64,000 nt of DNA, taken from Candidatus Jordarchaeales archaeon (GTDB lineage Archaea > Asgardarchaeota > Jordiarchaeia > Jordiarchaeales > Freyrarchaeaceae). Shown here one piece after another: positions 50,197-58,916 of this stretch (position 1 is the first letter of the stretch; each line of letters starts with the position of its first letter). The stretch covers positions 406,058 to 470,057 of the forward strand of contig JAWAHN010000003.1 in NCBI GenBank assembly GCA_038889235.1. Reading direction: 5' to 3'. The translations under genes were made by a program, and so were the position numbers. Under the pieces are notes generated by a model. The model was not told where the DNA came from. It saw nothing but the letters and a program-made list of their open reading frames with translations, and ran no database searches.

Positions 50197-52551
50197 TTGG
50201 CTAAGACGGGTCTGTTCATTTGCGACTGTGGTGGAACCCTAACCAAGAACCTAGACTTCGACGAGCTGGCCTCGTGGGCTAAGAAGAGCGGCAGATTCGC
50301 CGTCGTGGTGAGGCACAGCGACCTTTGCGGCGAGCCCGGGCTCAAGGAGCTTAGGGAGAGCGTTAAGAAGGCAGGCGTGGACCGGGTGGTTATAGCAGCC
50401 TGCTCCCCGAAGGTTAAAGGGGAAGTGTTGTCTAGGGGTGTTGAAGCTGGCGGGCTGAGCAGGTATAGCGTTGTCTTCGCCAACATAAGGGAGCAGTGTG
50501 CTTGGGCTCATCCCGGCCGGCTCAAGGAGGCAACCGAGAAGGCCAAGGCGCTCGTGAACGCTGCAGCTATCAGGGCGGAGAAACTTGAAGACGTGCCCAT
50601 TGGAAAGATTCCGATGACCCAGAGGGTGCTGGTGATAGGTGGAGGGATCAGCGGCATCACCGCAGCCCAGGAGCTGGCCGAGCTGGGATTCCAGGTCACA
50701 ATAGTTGAGAGGCAGCCTACGCTTGGAGGGCTGTGCCTCAAGCTTGGAACGGTCTTCCCGACGGACGACTGCTCGCTGTGTGTTAGGACGACCGCTTGCC
50801 CGGGTCTCGGAGGAGATTCGACCAGGAAGTGTATTTACAGGGCTGCCATAGAAGTGGACCCGCGCATACAGGTGATTACCAACGCTGAGGTCGTCAAGGT
50901 GGCGGGGGAGGTTGGCAACTTCGCTGTGACCGTGAAGAAGAAGCCGAGGTATGTTAGCGACGCGTGCATAAACTGTGGGGCCTGCGCCGAGGTTTGCCCC
51001 GTCAGCGTCCCAGACGAGTTCAACCTCAAGCTGAGCGAGAGGAAGGCGATATACCTCCCGTTCCCGCAGGCTGTTCCGCCAATATACGTGATAGACCCGG
51101 AGAACTGCAAGTTCAAGGAGTGCGCTAAGTGCGTTGAAGTATGCCCGGTTAACGCGATAAACCTCGACGAGAAAGAGGAGGAGGTCGTAATCAACGCTGG
51201 AGCGATAATTCTGGCGACCGGGTTCGAGGAGTACGACCCGAGGAAGCTTGTGGACTACGGTTACGGCAAGCTTCCGGACGTGGTTACTCAGGTCGACCTT
51301 GCCAGGTTGCTCGACATAACGGGTCCGACGGGCGGCAGGCTTGCCAGGGTTTCGGATGGACGCCCCGTTGAGAGGATAGTGATGATACAGTGCGCCGGGT
51401 CGAGGGACGAGAAGCACAACTTCTACTGCTCCAACATATGCTGCATGATAGCGCTCAAGCATGCCATAATGATAAAGAAAAGGTTCCCGGAGGTTGACGT
51501 GGTCATAGCCTACATGGACATTAGGCCCGTTGGCTCGATGTATGAGGAGTACTACAGGGAGGCTAGGGAGCTTGGCGTCACGTTCGTGAGGGGTAAGCCG
51601 GCGTGCATTGTCCCAAGCGAGGACGGAAAGCTCGTGGTTGAAGTTGAGAACACGCTGACCGGGGAGTACAACAGGATTAAAGCGGACATGGTTGCCCTAT
51701 CAATGTCCATGGTTCCGTCGAAGGGGACGCGTGAACTCGCAGCGATGCTCGGCGTCAAGCTTGGTCCAGACGGCTACATAAGCCCCCTCGACAGAAAAGT
51801 GAGGCCGGCTGAGACGAACGTCGCAGGGGTGTTCGTCGCCGGAGCAGCCATGACACCAATGGACATACCGTCAAGCATCTCCCACGCCTCAGCCGCGGCA
51901 ATCATGGCGGCGCGCCTCATGAAGAAGGGCGTCGTGGAGAAGCCACTACTAACGGCAATGGTGAACGAGGAGACCTGTGGGAAGTGCTTGGTGTGCCAGT
52001 GGGCCTGCCCCTTCAAGGCTATAAAGGTGGTTGAGGGGGAGGCTGCCAAGGTTGCAGAGGCGAAGTGCTTTGGCTGTGGTTTGTGCGCCAGCTCGTGTCC
52101 AAGCGAGTCCATCCAGCTGAGGCACCACACGGACGAGCAGATCGTGGCGACGATCAGGGGGCTTGTGACGGACGGGGTGAAGCCGAACATAGTGGCTATA
52201 GCGTGCTACGAGTGCGGCTACTCGGCAATAGACTACGCCGGCATGCTGGGGCTCGAGTACCCTGTAAACGTGAAGGTGATGGAGGTGCCATGCACGGCAG
52301 TCATTGACCCGCAGGAGATACTTAGGGCGCTGACTGACGGGGTTGACGGAGTACTAATAGTCGGCTGCTTCGAGAAAAGATGCCACTTTGATAGAGGAGT
52401 AAGGGCGATGGGTGCGAAAGTGGCGCTCCTCAAAGCGATGCTAAAACAGTTGGGGATGAACCCGCAGAGAGTCCAGATGGTTAACGTGGACTGCGCCGAG
52501 GCAGACAGATTCGTCAACGCGGCCAAACAAATGATAGCGCAGCTGCAGTGA
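50197..52551 (+). CDS. hdrA: HdrA with C-terminal MvhD domain fusion
   Basis: A 784-residue protein. Residues 1-650 are HdrA: N-terminal FICDCGGTLTKN, FAD site VLVIGGGISGITAAQELAELG near 145, extra cysteines in DDCSLCVRTTACPGLG, ferredoxin clusters CINCGACAEVCP and KECAKCVEVCP, then VQCAGSRDEKHNFYCSNICC-type motif and a C-terminal ferredoxin pair (CGKCLVCQWACP, CFGCGLCASSCP). Residues from about 660 are an MvhD-like [2Fe-2S] domain: IACYECGYSAIDYAG, VPCTAVIDP and GCFEKRCHFDRG. The fusion would deliver electrons to HdrA without a separate MvhD; the donor may be formate dehydrogenase, hydrogenase or another enzyme. TTG start. Confidence 0.94.
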   Translation: MAKTGLFICDCGGTLTKNLDFDELASWAKKSGRFAVVVRHSDLCGEPGLKELRESVKKAGVDRVVIAACSPKVKGEVLSRGVEAGGLSRYSVVFANIREQCAWAHPGRLKEATEKAKALVNAAAIRAEKLEDVPIGKIPMTQRVLVIGGGISGITAAQELAELGFQVTIVERQPTLGGLCLKLGTVFPTDDCSLCVRTTACPGLGGDSTRKCIYRAAIEVDPRIQVITNAEVVKVAGEVGNFAVTVKKKPRYVSDACINCGACAEVCPVSVPDEFNLKLSERKAIYLPFPQAVPPIYVIDPENCKFKECAKCVEVCPVNAINLDEKEEEVVINAGAIILATGFEEYDPRKLVDYGYGKLPDVVTQVDLARLLDITGPTGGRLARVSDGRPVERIVMIQCAGSRDEKHNFYCSNICCMIALKHAIMIKKRFPEVDVVIAYMDIRPVGSMYEEYYREARELGVTFVRGKPACIVPSEDGKLVVEVENTLTGEYNRIKADMVALSMSMVPSKGTRELAAMLGVKLGPDGYISPLDRKVRPAETNVAGVFVAGAAMTPMDIPSSISHASAAAIMAARLMKKGVVEKPLLTAMVNEETCGKCLVCQWACPFKAIKVVEGEAAKVAEAKCFGCGLCASSCPSESIQLRHHTDEQIVATIRGLVTDGVKPNIVAIACYECGYSAIDYAGMLGLEYPVNVKVMEVPCTAVIDPQEILRALTDGVDGVLIVGCFEKRCHFDRGVRAMGAKVALLKAMLKQLGMNPQRVQMVNVDCAEADRFVNAAKQMIAQLQ

Positions 52552-53272
52552 CACTCCTCTACGGAATCTCTCCCCTTTTAATTTTTCTCGAAGTGGAGAA
52601 GGCTGCTTCTTCAACGAGCCCCTTCTTTCTCAACGAACACATCTCGGTAGTCGAGTTTCACTTCCAATTTACTAGCATTATTTGTGCTGCTTAGGCTCTT
52701 TTTACCTTTAGCCGCCTTCTTCGGCGCCGTTAGAATCACGATGAACAACATGGCTCCCTCCCTTCAACAATTCCAGCTTCAAAGGGGCCTATCGACTTCC
52801 TCTCTGCTCTCGGCACGCGCCGGCCACCCCTCCAACAATCAAGAGGGTTCTCGTGGAAAAGTCTTATTCCCCGCCTCGTCTAGTCCGAGACCTAGTAAAG
52901 CGTACCGGACTCTCCGTCTCTCCAGCAACTCTAGGAATTCTTCTTTTTCGGTTTCTAACGAGAAGGGTTTAAAAAAGGGCGAAAACCATTGCGCGATTTA
53001 GGCTTCAACGCTTTCAGGTTGAAGTAGAGCGAGGCAGCGCTCTTCATCGTTTTCTCGAGCTTGGGTTGCAAGGAGGTCGAGAAAAAGTCTTAAGGGGCTT
53101 TTTCAGAGCGGATGAAGTTATTTTAACCCTTGCGACGAGTAGTAAAGGTTAGAGTGAAAAGGAGTTCACTTGGAACCTCTCCACAGTGTGATTCATCTGG
53201 GTGGCACTTTAGCCGCGCCGCGTTGAAGCCCGGAAATCGGAGGGCGCACGCCGCCGTGGGGAAGGCGGGGAT
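52552..53272. other. Gene-free stretch between hdrA and cas6
   Basis: About 720 bases. It begins with a T-rich tail after hdrA (CCCCTTTTAATTTTTCTC, 52572-52589), likely its terminator. Open frames inside have poor protein character. Small inverted repeats are visible (TTCAACGCTTTCAGGTTGAA near 53003-53022), but I see no gene, tRNA or CRISPR repeat. Confidence 0.5.
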
Positions 53273-54088
53273 CTAGGAGTTGGCGCCGCTCTTCTCTTTT
53301 TTCGGAAGCTCAACGTCCACTACTCCCATTCCCCCCGTCCTCTTCACCCCAATGTTCGAGTACGTGGCATACTCTGAGAGCACCGCGACCCATGGAGCGT
53401 ACCCGTCGGTTTTCTTTAGGTAGAAGTCTGCGTGGCCTACGAAGCCGGCCACCCTCCTCTCCTTTCCCATGGAGACGGTCACGGTTCTCAGCGAGTAGTT
53501 GCGCACGTACACGTTGTCTGAAACCCACTTGTAAAGCTCGTCCACGTCGACCTTAACGTAGTCTGGTGCGAAGGCGTTCCACAGCCTCGCAACGCTCGGG
53601 TAAATGTACCTCGGGTCCGGGAAGAGGAAGGGGAACTCGACGCCGTGCACCGAGAGCTGCGTCGGGGTCCTAAAGAACACTCTGAACCTGTCGCTGACCG
53701 ACACCCCCTCGATGAGCTCCTCGTAGCTCTTCCTCTTCACGCCCACCTCGACGAGTGAGAAGTCCACCTCCCCGAGCTTAACCTTGAAGTCGAAGAGGCG
53801 CTCCAGCAGCTTCTCTCCAACCTCGTCGACGAGGAAGCCCAGCCGAAAACGGAACTCGTCCCCAACCCTGACGTGGAAAAGGTCGCCGTGAACCCTCCCC
53901 TTGCCAACCGGGAAGGCCGGGGAGACACTGTAGGGTCTAAGCTGGTTTGGAGCGTGGAGAGCGTTAGCGAGGCCCGGGTCCACTTTGGCGAAGAAGCCCA
54001 GAAGCCCACCCCTAACCAGGTGCCCCGAAAACCGCCTTATGCCGCCCGAGCTAAGGGCTGAGACTTTAACCACAAGTCCCAGGGGCAT
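53273..54088 (-). CDS. cas6: CRISPR pre-crRNA endoribonuclease Cas6
   Basis: A 271-residue Cas6 that cuts the repeat RNA at the base of its hairpin to leave the 8-nt handle AUUGAAAG. Features: duplicated ferredoxin-like (RAMP) folds, an early histidine in ALHAPNQLRPYSVSPAFP near residue 43, and the C-terminal glycine-rich loop IGVKRTGGMGVVDVELP near 250. The substrate repeats lie 3-10 kb to the right. It is the last gene of a leftward operon with HerA and a NurA-like protein. No cas1, cas2, cas3, cas10 or effector genes occur in the window. ATG start. Confidence 0.9.
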   Translation of the reverse strand: MPLGLVVKVSALSSGGIRRFSGHLVRGGLLGFFAKVDPGLANALHAPNQLRPYSVSPAFPVGKGRVHGDLFHVRVGDEFRFRLGFLVDEVGEKLLERLFDFKVKLGEVDFSLVEVGVKRKSYEELIEGVSVSDRFRVFFRTPTQLSVHGVEFPFLFPDPRYIYPSVARLWNAFAPDYVKVDVDELYKWVSDNVYVRNYSLRTVTVSMGKERRVAGFVGHADFYLKKTDGYAPWVAVLSEYATYSNIGVKRTGGMGVVDVELPKKEKSGANS

Positions 54089-54134
54089 GCACGTCCCTCC
54101 ATTCAGACCGCCGGAGAAACGCCAGCTTCCACAC

Positions 54135-55670
54135 TCATCCAGTTGACGTTAACCCTAGTTTTTCACCTGCAGCTGGCACTCCAATGGATGGGTGAGCATA
54201 GGGGGTTTGCACGTACTTCGTCCTCCTCGGCCTTATGTCGACCAGTATCGGCGTCCTCGTCGCCATACCTGTGACCATTGCGGTCCCGGTTGGCAGCAGG
54301 GGTATCCTTTCGGCTTCGTCGGCGCTCGCGTAGTCAAGGATGGGCTTAAGGTACTCTATGTCGTAGGCCCCCTCTATTCGCAGTATGATCTTCGTGCCGC
54401 ACTGCGTTAAAACATCCTTGTCGAGCCCCGCAACCCTCTGGCTCGTCAGGCACAATGTAACACCAAACTTTCTCCCCTCCCTGGCTATCTTCCTCAGCAC
54501 AGAAGCACAGTAGCTTTTAACCCCCTGCGGCGCGAACCTATGGCTCTCCTCCACCACCACGACCACCGGTGGAATCTCACCCCTCCTCCTCGCATTAAAA
54601 ATTTTCTCTAAAACCACCCCGACCACAGTCCTTCTAATCTCCTCGTCCACCCCTCCGCTCACATCCAGGACCGTGAGGTGGCCCGGCTTGACTAGGTCAC
54701 CGACCTTCACGCTCTCCCCGAAGAAGACGAACTCGTTCAGAGCCTGCAGCTTCCTTAAGATAGCCGCCAGCGTGTTCCTCTGGAAACCCCACTCCCTCGC
54801 AGTAGTCTTTACAGCGGCCAGCAAGTCGTCCAGCCTATACCCCTTGCCCCCTATCTTCCTGAGAGCTAGGTGGAGGAGGTCTGCCTGCGCGTCGCTTAGG
54901 TCGCACACCTCGGCTAGAGCATACGGGTTCAGGTCATCTATGCTTATCGACAGCTTCCTGTCTCCCTCTTCCCCCAGCGAGTAGACAGTTGTCGGGAAGC
55001 CTCTCGGCGCCAGGCCAAGCGCCCTCACCCTTTCAATTTCCTCCGGGTTGTTGTTCGCCTGCGAGAAGAACCTGTACTCTCCGTGTGGGTCGACAGCCAC
55101 CACGGGGAACCCTTTCTCGAGGAGTTCCTCAACGAGCACACCGACCGCGTAAGACTTCCCGCTCCCCGTGGCCCCTAGGACCGCAACGTGGTATGGTAAG
55201 AGGAGCTCCGGGCTCAGCGCGACCCTGACATCGTTATTCCCCCTCATGGTGCCAATGAATAGCCCGTCCGGCCTGAACTTTAGGAAGGCCTCGAGGAGCT
55301 CGGCCTTAGCCCTGTAAACCGTGTCCCCCGGCTCGGGTGGCACCTCAGGAGGCAGCAGCCTGTCCCCCCGCAGGACACCCACAACCCTAACCTTCGCCAC
55401 CCTCCACCTTCCAACTCGCGTTGGGAAGCGCGCCTTAACCGGGATACCTTCCTCCAGGTGGAATTGGAGGAACTCCGGGCTGGAGAAGTACTCGTTGTAC
55501 GTCTGGATCGAGTACACGCGGCCAATCATCACGCTCAGTCCAAGGGGGACCTCGACGTACTCTCCAACCTTCACCTCGACGTCCCCGGCAACCTGAAAGG
55601 AGAAGGCCAAGTGGTTTGGGGTCTGCCCGTCGCATATTATCGTTCCAAGCTCGACCGCACGCTCAGCCAC
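54135..55670 (-). CDS. herA: HerA-family hexameric DNA translocase ATPase
   Basis: About 511 residues. An N-terminal beta-barrel HAS domain (VEVKVGEYVEVPLGLSVMIG) precedes the FtsK/HerA motor: Walker A LGATGSGKSYAVGVL near residue 178, DPHGEYRFF, Walker B VVVVVEESHRFAP near 375, arginine/sensor region IAREGRKFGVTLCLTSQR and the C-terminal lid. All ATPase motifs look intact. HerA normally drives the NurA nuclease in end resection; here it is encoded directly after a NurA-like gene (4-base gap) and before cas6. GTG at 55670 chosen because GGAGGA lies just upstream; the frame further up overlaps the NurA-like gene. Confidence 0.9.
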   Translation of the reverse strand: MAERAVELGTIICDGQTPNHLAFSFQVAGDVEVKVGEYVEVPLGLSVMIGRVYSIQTYNEYFSSPEFLQFHLEEGIPVKARFPTRVGRWRVAKVRVVGVLRGDRLLPPEVPPEPGDTVYRAKAELLEAFLKFRPDGLFIGTMRGNNDVRVALSPELLLPYHVAVLGATGSGKSYAVGVLVEELLEKGFPVVAVDPHGEYRFFSQANNNPEEIERVRALGLAPRGFPTTVYSLGEEGDRKLSISIDDLNPYALAEVCDLSDAQADLLHLALRKIGGKGYRLDDLLAAVKTTAREWGFQRNTLAAILRKLQALNEFVFFGESVKVGDLVKPGHLTVLDVSGGVDEEIRRTVVGVVLEKIFNARRRGEIPPVVVVVEESHRFAPQGVKSYCASVLRKIAREGRKFGVTLCLTSQRVAGLDKDVLTQCGTKIILRIEGAYDIEYLKPILDYASADEAERIPLLPTGTAMVTGMATRTPILVDIRPRRTKYVQTPYAHPSIGVPAAGEKLGLTSTG

Positions 55671-55674
55671 TCGT

Positions 55675-57114
55675 TCATCCTCCAAACGACTTCTTCGCTC
55701 TCTCAGAGTCTCTAGCCCCCTGAATCTTTTCCAGCATGCCCAGCAAGCCCGCCTTGAGGCCGACCTCAACAGACTTCTCGAGCGACAGCAGGTTGTTCAT
55801 AGCCTCCTGCCTAGCCACGGAAACCACGCTCGGCCCCGCCTCGATTCTCTCCCTCAACGGGGCGGAGGTCAAAGTGTAAGCCAAGTCGGCAACCCTCTTG
55901 TGGTCGCTCAGCGGGTCCCTCGACACAAACTCGTACTTCGTCACTATGCCCCCCCGGGACAGGTAGAACTCGTAGACGTCCTTGACAGGAGGCTTACCCT
56001 TCTCCTCCCCCCTCTCTATCAGACACGTGGAGTCACCGTCCTTCAAGACCAAGGAGAGGAAGGCGAGGTCGTTCGCCTTACCCGGAATCCCACCGAGGAC
56101 CTTGCTGCAAACCCTGAAGAACACGTTGTCAGCCGAAGTCGGGCTAACCCCGACCAGCGTGACCCCCTTCTCGCGCGCCACCCTAACCAGCTCATAGAAC
56201 AACTTGTTGCAAGTATCCCTCAGCCTAGCAAGAGTCTTAGACGCCACAAGGAAGCCGTGGGGGACCAGCGAGCCAAGCCTAAAGTAGACGTCGAATTTGT
56301 CGCCGAGCTCCTCCAACAACTGTATCCCAAGCCTGTAGTGCTGAATCTCCCTCAAATACCTCGCCGCAATACTCCTCCCCGCCTGCAAAAGCTCCGGAAA
56401 GTCCGTGGAGAACTCGAAGAACGGGTCCCCCTCCCCGAAGGGCTCAAAACCCTTAAAAGCGTGCAAGTCGGGAATCCGCCTCCTAACCGACTTATCCGGG
56501 TTAAGAACACCTCGCTCAAAAAAGCCAACAAAACCCCCAACACTCATACAGACAACAGTCAAAACAGTAAAGTCGAACAACGCCAAGTTACGAATACTGT
56601 GAGCCGGAGCCGAGCCGGCAACACATACACCGTCAAGAAAAACCTCCCTCGCAAAACCCGGAAGAACAAGGCGCTCACCAAGAAGCCTAACAGGCAAAAC
56701 ACGCCCCCCAACAGCCACCCCAACCAGCCTCTCCCTAACCTCCTCCCCCGAAACCATCGGAAACTCAAGCTTCTTCAAAACACGCAAAACCTTCCCCGAA
56801 ACAGGCCCACCAACCAAGCCAGCCTGCAACCCCCCAAAATCCTCAACAACAGAAGTATAGGAAGGCTCAAAAAACAAATCCTCCCCCACCCTCCTAGCAA
56901 AATCCTCATTAACAACATACCTCCCAGCACCCCTATAAGACAAAACCCCCAAACTCACAAGGTCATCAAGATAATCCTTCACAGCCCTCTCAGTCAAATC
57001 AACCCTCTCAGCAAGCCTACCAACACGAACCTCACCATCAACAGACTGAAGCTCCAAACAAGCATAAAAAACCACAGCAAGCCTAGCCCTATAAGTCGAC
57101 CCAGTCCGCCCCAA
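55675..57114 (-). CDS. NurA-like protein with winged helix; nuclease residues not conserved
   Basis: About 479 residues. The first 75 form a winged helix (VGRLAERVDLTERAVKDYLD, then GVLSYRGAGRYVVN). The C-terminal 270 residues follow the NurA order: LALFDFTVLTVV (position of motif I DGS), YFRLGSLVPHG (motif DGSL, aspartate replaced by leucine), VTLVGVSPTSADN, NDLAFLSLVLKDGDS, VYEFYLSRGG, and DLAYTLTSAPL where NurA has P-x-L-x-x-AH. Most expected acidic and histidine ligands are missing, so it may be a non-cleaving HerA partner. Pairing with HerA is the main support for the family call. TTG start at 57114 inferred; the in-frame stretch above it is unusual membrane-like sequence read from a T-rich promoter region. 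Confidence 0.62.
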   Translation of the reverse strand: MGRTGSTYRARLAVVFYACLELQSVDGEVRVGRLAERVDLTERAVKDYLDDLVSLGVLSYRGAGRYVVNEDFARRVGEDLFFEPSYTSVVEDFGGLQAGLVGGPVSGKVLRVLKKLEFPMVSGEEVRERLVGVAVGGRVLPVRLLGERLVLPGFAREVFLDGVCVAGSAPAHSIRNLALFDFTVLTVVCMSVGGFVGFFERGVLNPDKSVRRRIPDLHAFKGFEPFGEGDPFFEFSTDFPELLQAGRSIAARYLREIQHYRLGIQLLEELGDKFDVYFRLGSLVPHGFLVASKTLARLRDTCNKLFYELVRVAREKGVTLVGVSPTSADNVFFRVCSKVLGGIPGKANDLAFLSLVLKDGDSTCLIERGEEKGKPPVKDVYEFYLSRGGIVTKYEFVSRDPLSDHKRVADLAYTLTSAPLRERIEAGPSVVSVARQEAMNNLLSLEKSVEVGLKAGLLGMLEKIQGARDSERAKKSFGG

Positions 57115-57236
57115 AACAACACCACCAGAAATAAACTTCCAAAAAAACAATACAATACAAAAAATAAAAACATAACCCAACACCCAACCCCAACACCAGC
57201 AAACCCACCCCATCCTCCAAACTCAAACATCCTTTT

Positions 57237-57272
57237 CTTTCAATCCCCACTTGTTGGGACTGTTTTTGTTTC
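57237..57272 (-). repeat. Solitary degenerate CRISPR repeat
   Basis: 36 bases matching the array repeat at 34 of 36 positions; the two changes are in the hairpin (CCCCACTTGTTGGGAC instead of CCCCATTTGTGGGGAC). It lies upstream of the NurA-like gene and 3.0 kb left of the main array. Degenerate repeats usually mark the leader-distal end, which agrees with the array being transcribed leftward from a leader beyond the right end. Confidence 0.85.
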
Positions 57273-58267
57273 GTATAATTCCGCAAGTGTGTGAGGCCTT
57301 CCTCACAGAGAGACAGAAGTATGATGACCAACTTTTAAAACTAGAGGCTGGAACCGAAGAATACGAGAACATCAAGGCGAAGAGAGACGTGATGAAGTTC
57401 CTCACGAACGCCGTCTACGGATACCTGGCGTACCGGGGTAGCAGAATGTTTGACGTTGATGTTGCGTCAACGGTGACAGCTCTGGCTAGAGAGGGAATAA
57501 TGAAGGTGTTAGAATTCTTCGAACAGCTGGGGTATCGCCCGCTATACTGTGACACAGACAGTGTCTTCGTCCAAATGCCGTTTGACAAGGCCACAGCGGT
57601 CGTCTCCCAGGTCAACAAAATGCTGGAGAAATACCTGACAGAGAAGTATGGAATCAAGAAGTGTAACATCAAGTTGAAGTTTGAGAAGTATTCATCCAAA
57701 GTTCTGTTTCTTGGAGTTAAGAAAAGGTATGCCATGAAGGTCGTGTGGGAAGGTTCTGAATGCAACTACGTCAAAGTCGTCGGATTCGAAGCTAAGAGAA
57801 CAGACCAGTCGGAGTTCACGAGGAAGTTGCAGAACGACGTCCTCAACATGTTGCTCAATGGTCAAAGCCTACACGAAATAGTCAGCTACGTCAGGGAGTC
57901 TGTGAAGGGATACAGGGAACGAAGCCTAGATGAAATCTCTATCCCTAAAGGGATCGATAAACCTCTACATGAATACAAGTCGAAGCCACCTCACGTCAAA
58001 GGAGCCCTGCTAGCGAACGCATATCTAGGAGCCAGGTTCGGTGTCGGCAGCAAGGTGAAAATGTTGTACGTCAAGCATGTTCCAGGCTTGCCTAGGACGG
58101 ATGTGATATGTTTTGAAACACCCAAACAGCTGCCCGAAGGCGTGGAGGTGGACTGGGATAGGATGATTGAGGTCTCTGTCAAGCAGAAGTTGGAAGACAT
58201 ACTGGAAGCGGTTGGTATAGGTTGGTCAAACATTCTCGGGTCTGAGAACCTTGACAGGTGGTTGTGA
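57273..58267 (+). pseudogene. Family B DNA polymerase fragment (palm motif B to thumb)
   Basis: The frame enters directly from the solitary repeat. Recognisable PolB sequence starts at IPQVCEAFLTERQKYDD, the helix before motif B; then motif B KFLTNAVYGYLA near residue 50, motif C YCDTDSVF near 103, and the palm/thumb region to TGA at 58267. The 3'-5' exonuclease domain and motif A (DxxSLYPS) are absent, cut at the repeat boundary. The piece alone cannot polymerise because one catalytic aspartate is missing. A TTG inside the repeat could initiate it, but no ribosome-binding site is evident. The next gene overlaps its stop (TGATG). Confidence 0.78.
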
Positions 58268-58914
58268 TGTTAGTTGCAGATGCAAACGAACCCGTAGAGA
58301 TAGTTTCTAGGCTCCGGGAACTGGGTTTGGAAGTCGAAGTGAAGCGGTTGGATGTAGGAGACTACCTCGCCACTACGTCTGAATTCACAGTTGCCTTCGA
58401 GAGGAAGACTGCTGAAGACTACATCTCAAGTCTGGAGACTGGAAGACTGAACAACCAGGCCTACCAACTGTCCGTCAACTTCCCCATCTCCTTCCTGTGC
58501 ATCATAGGTTCAGTTTCCTACGCTCTCTCCTTCAGGAAGATCAACAGGAAAGCGTATATCTCCTCGATCTCAAGCATCGCTCTGAAAAGGGCAGGGGACG
58601 GCTGTAGAGGTCAAGTCATCTCACTGCAATTTGAAACAGAATATGACTTCACGCTGTTCGTGAAGTGCGTCCACGACCAGCTGTGCAAAGGGGAGTTTGA
58701 AAGGGTTCCCAGACTGAAGGCCCCAGGTGTGGGTAAGAGTGAAAAATTCATAATGCTGACAGCAATCCCCGGAATCGGTGAGAGGAAGGCGAGGAAGATC
58801 TATGAGCACTTCGGAAGCATAGAAGCCGTGGTTAAAGCCTCCGTCCAGGAGCTGATGGAGGTTGAAGGAATAGGGGTTGAGACAGCGAGGAAGATCTATG
58901 AATTCTTCAGGTAG
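58267..58914 (+). CDS. ERCC4/XPF-type structure-specific nuclease
   Basis: A 215-residue protein. The nuclease core shows LVADANEPVEIVSRL, DVGDYLATTSEFTVAFERKTAEDYI with the ERKxxxD active site near residue 48, and later helices; the C-terminal 60 residues are a tandem helix-hairpin-helix (LTAIPGIGERKARKIYEHFG; LMEVEGIGVETARKIYEFF). This is the Mus81/XPF/Hef nuclease-HhH2 layout without a helicase domain, at the size of crenarchaeal XPF. It cuts branched or flapped DNA, usually with PCNA. ATG at 58267 overlaps the PolB stop and follows AGGTGG. Confidence 0.9.
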   Translation: MLVADANEPVEIVSRLRELGLEVEVKRLDVGDYLATTSEFTVAFERKTAEDYISSLETGRLNNQAYQLSVNFPISFLCIIGSVSYALSFRKINRKAYISSISSIALKRAGDGCRGQVISLQFETEYDFTLFVKCVHDQLCKGEFERVPRLKAPGVGKSEKFIMLTAIPGIGERKARKIYEHFGSIEAVVKASVQELMEVEGIGVETARKIYEFFR

Positions 58915-58916
58915 GG

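Noticed and set aside
50251..51462. 403-codon minus-strand frame inside the fused hdrA
   Set aside because: Shadow of a well-conserved gene; contains no motif.
52684..53001. 105-codon frame between hdrA and cas6
   Set aside because: Serine/arginine-rich with no fold-like pattern and no ribosome-binding site; likely chance.
55900..57294. 464-codon plus-strand frame opposite the NurA-like gene
   Set aside because: Its Asn/Pro/Thr-rich composition is the complement of a G/T-rich coding strand; no domain is visible, while the minus strand encodes a winged helix and a NurA-like fold next to HerA.
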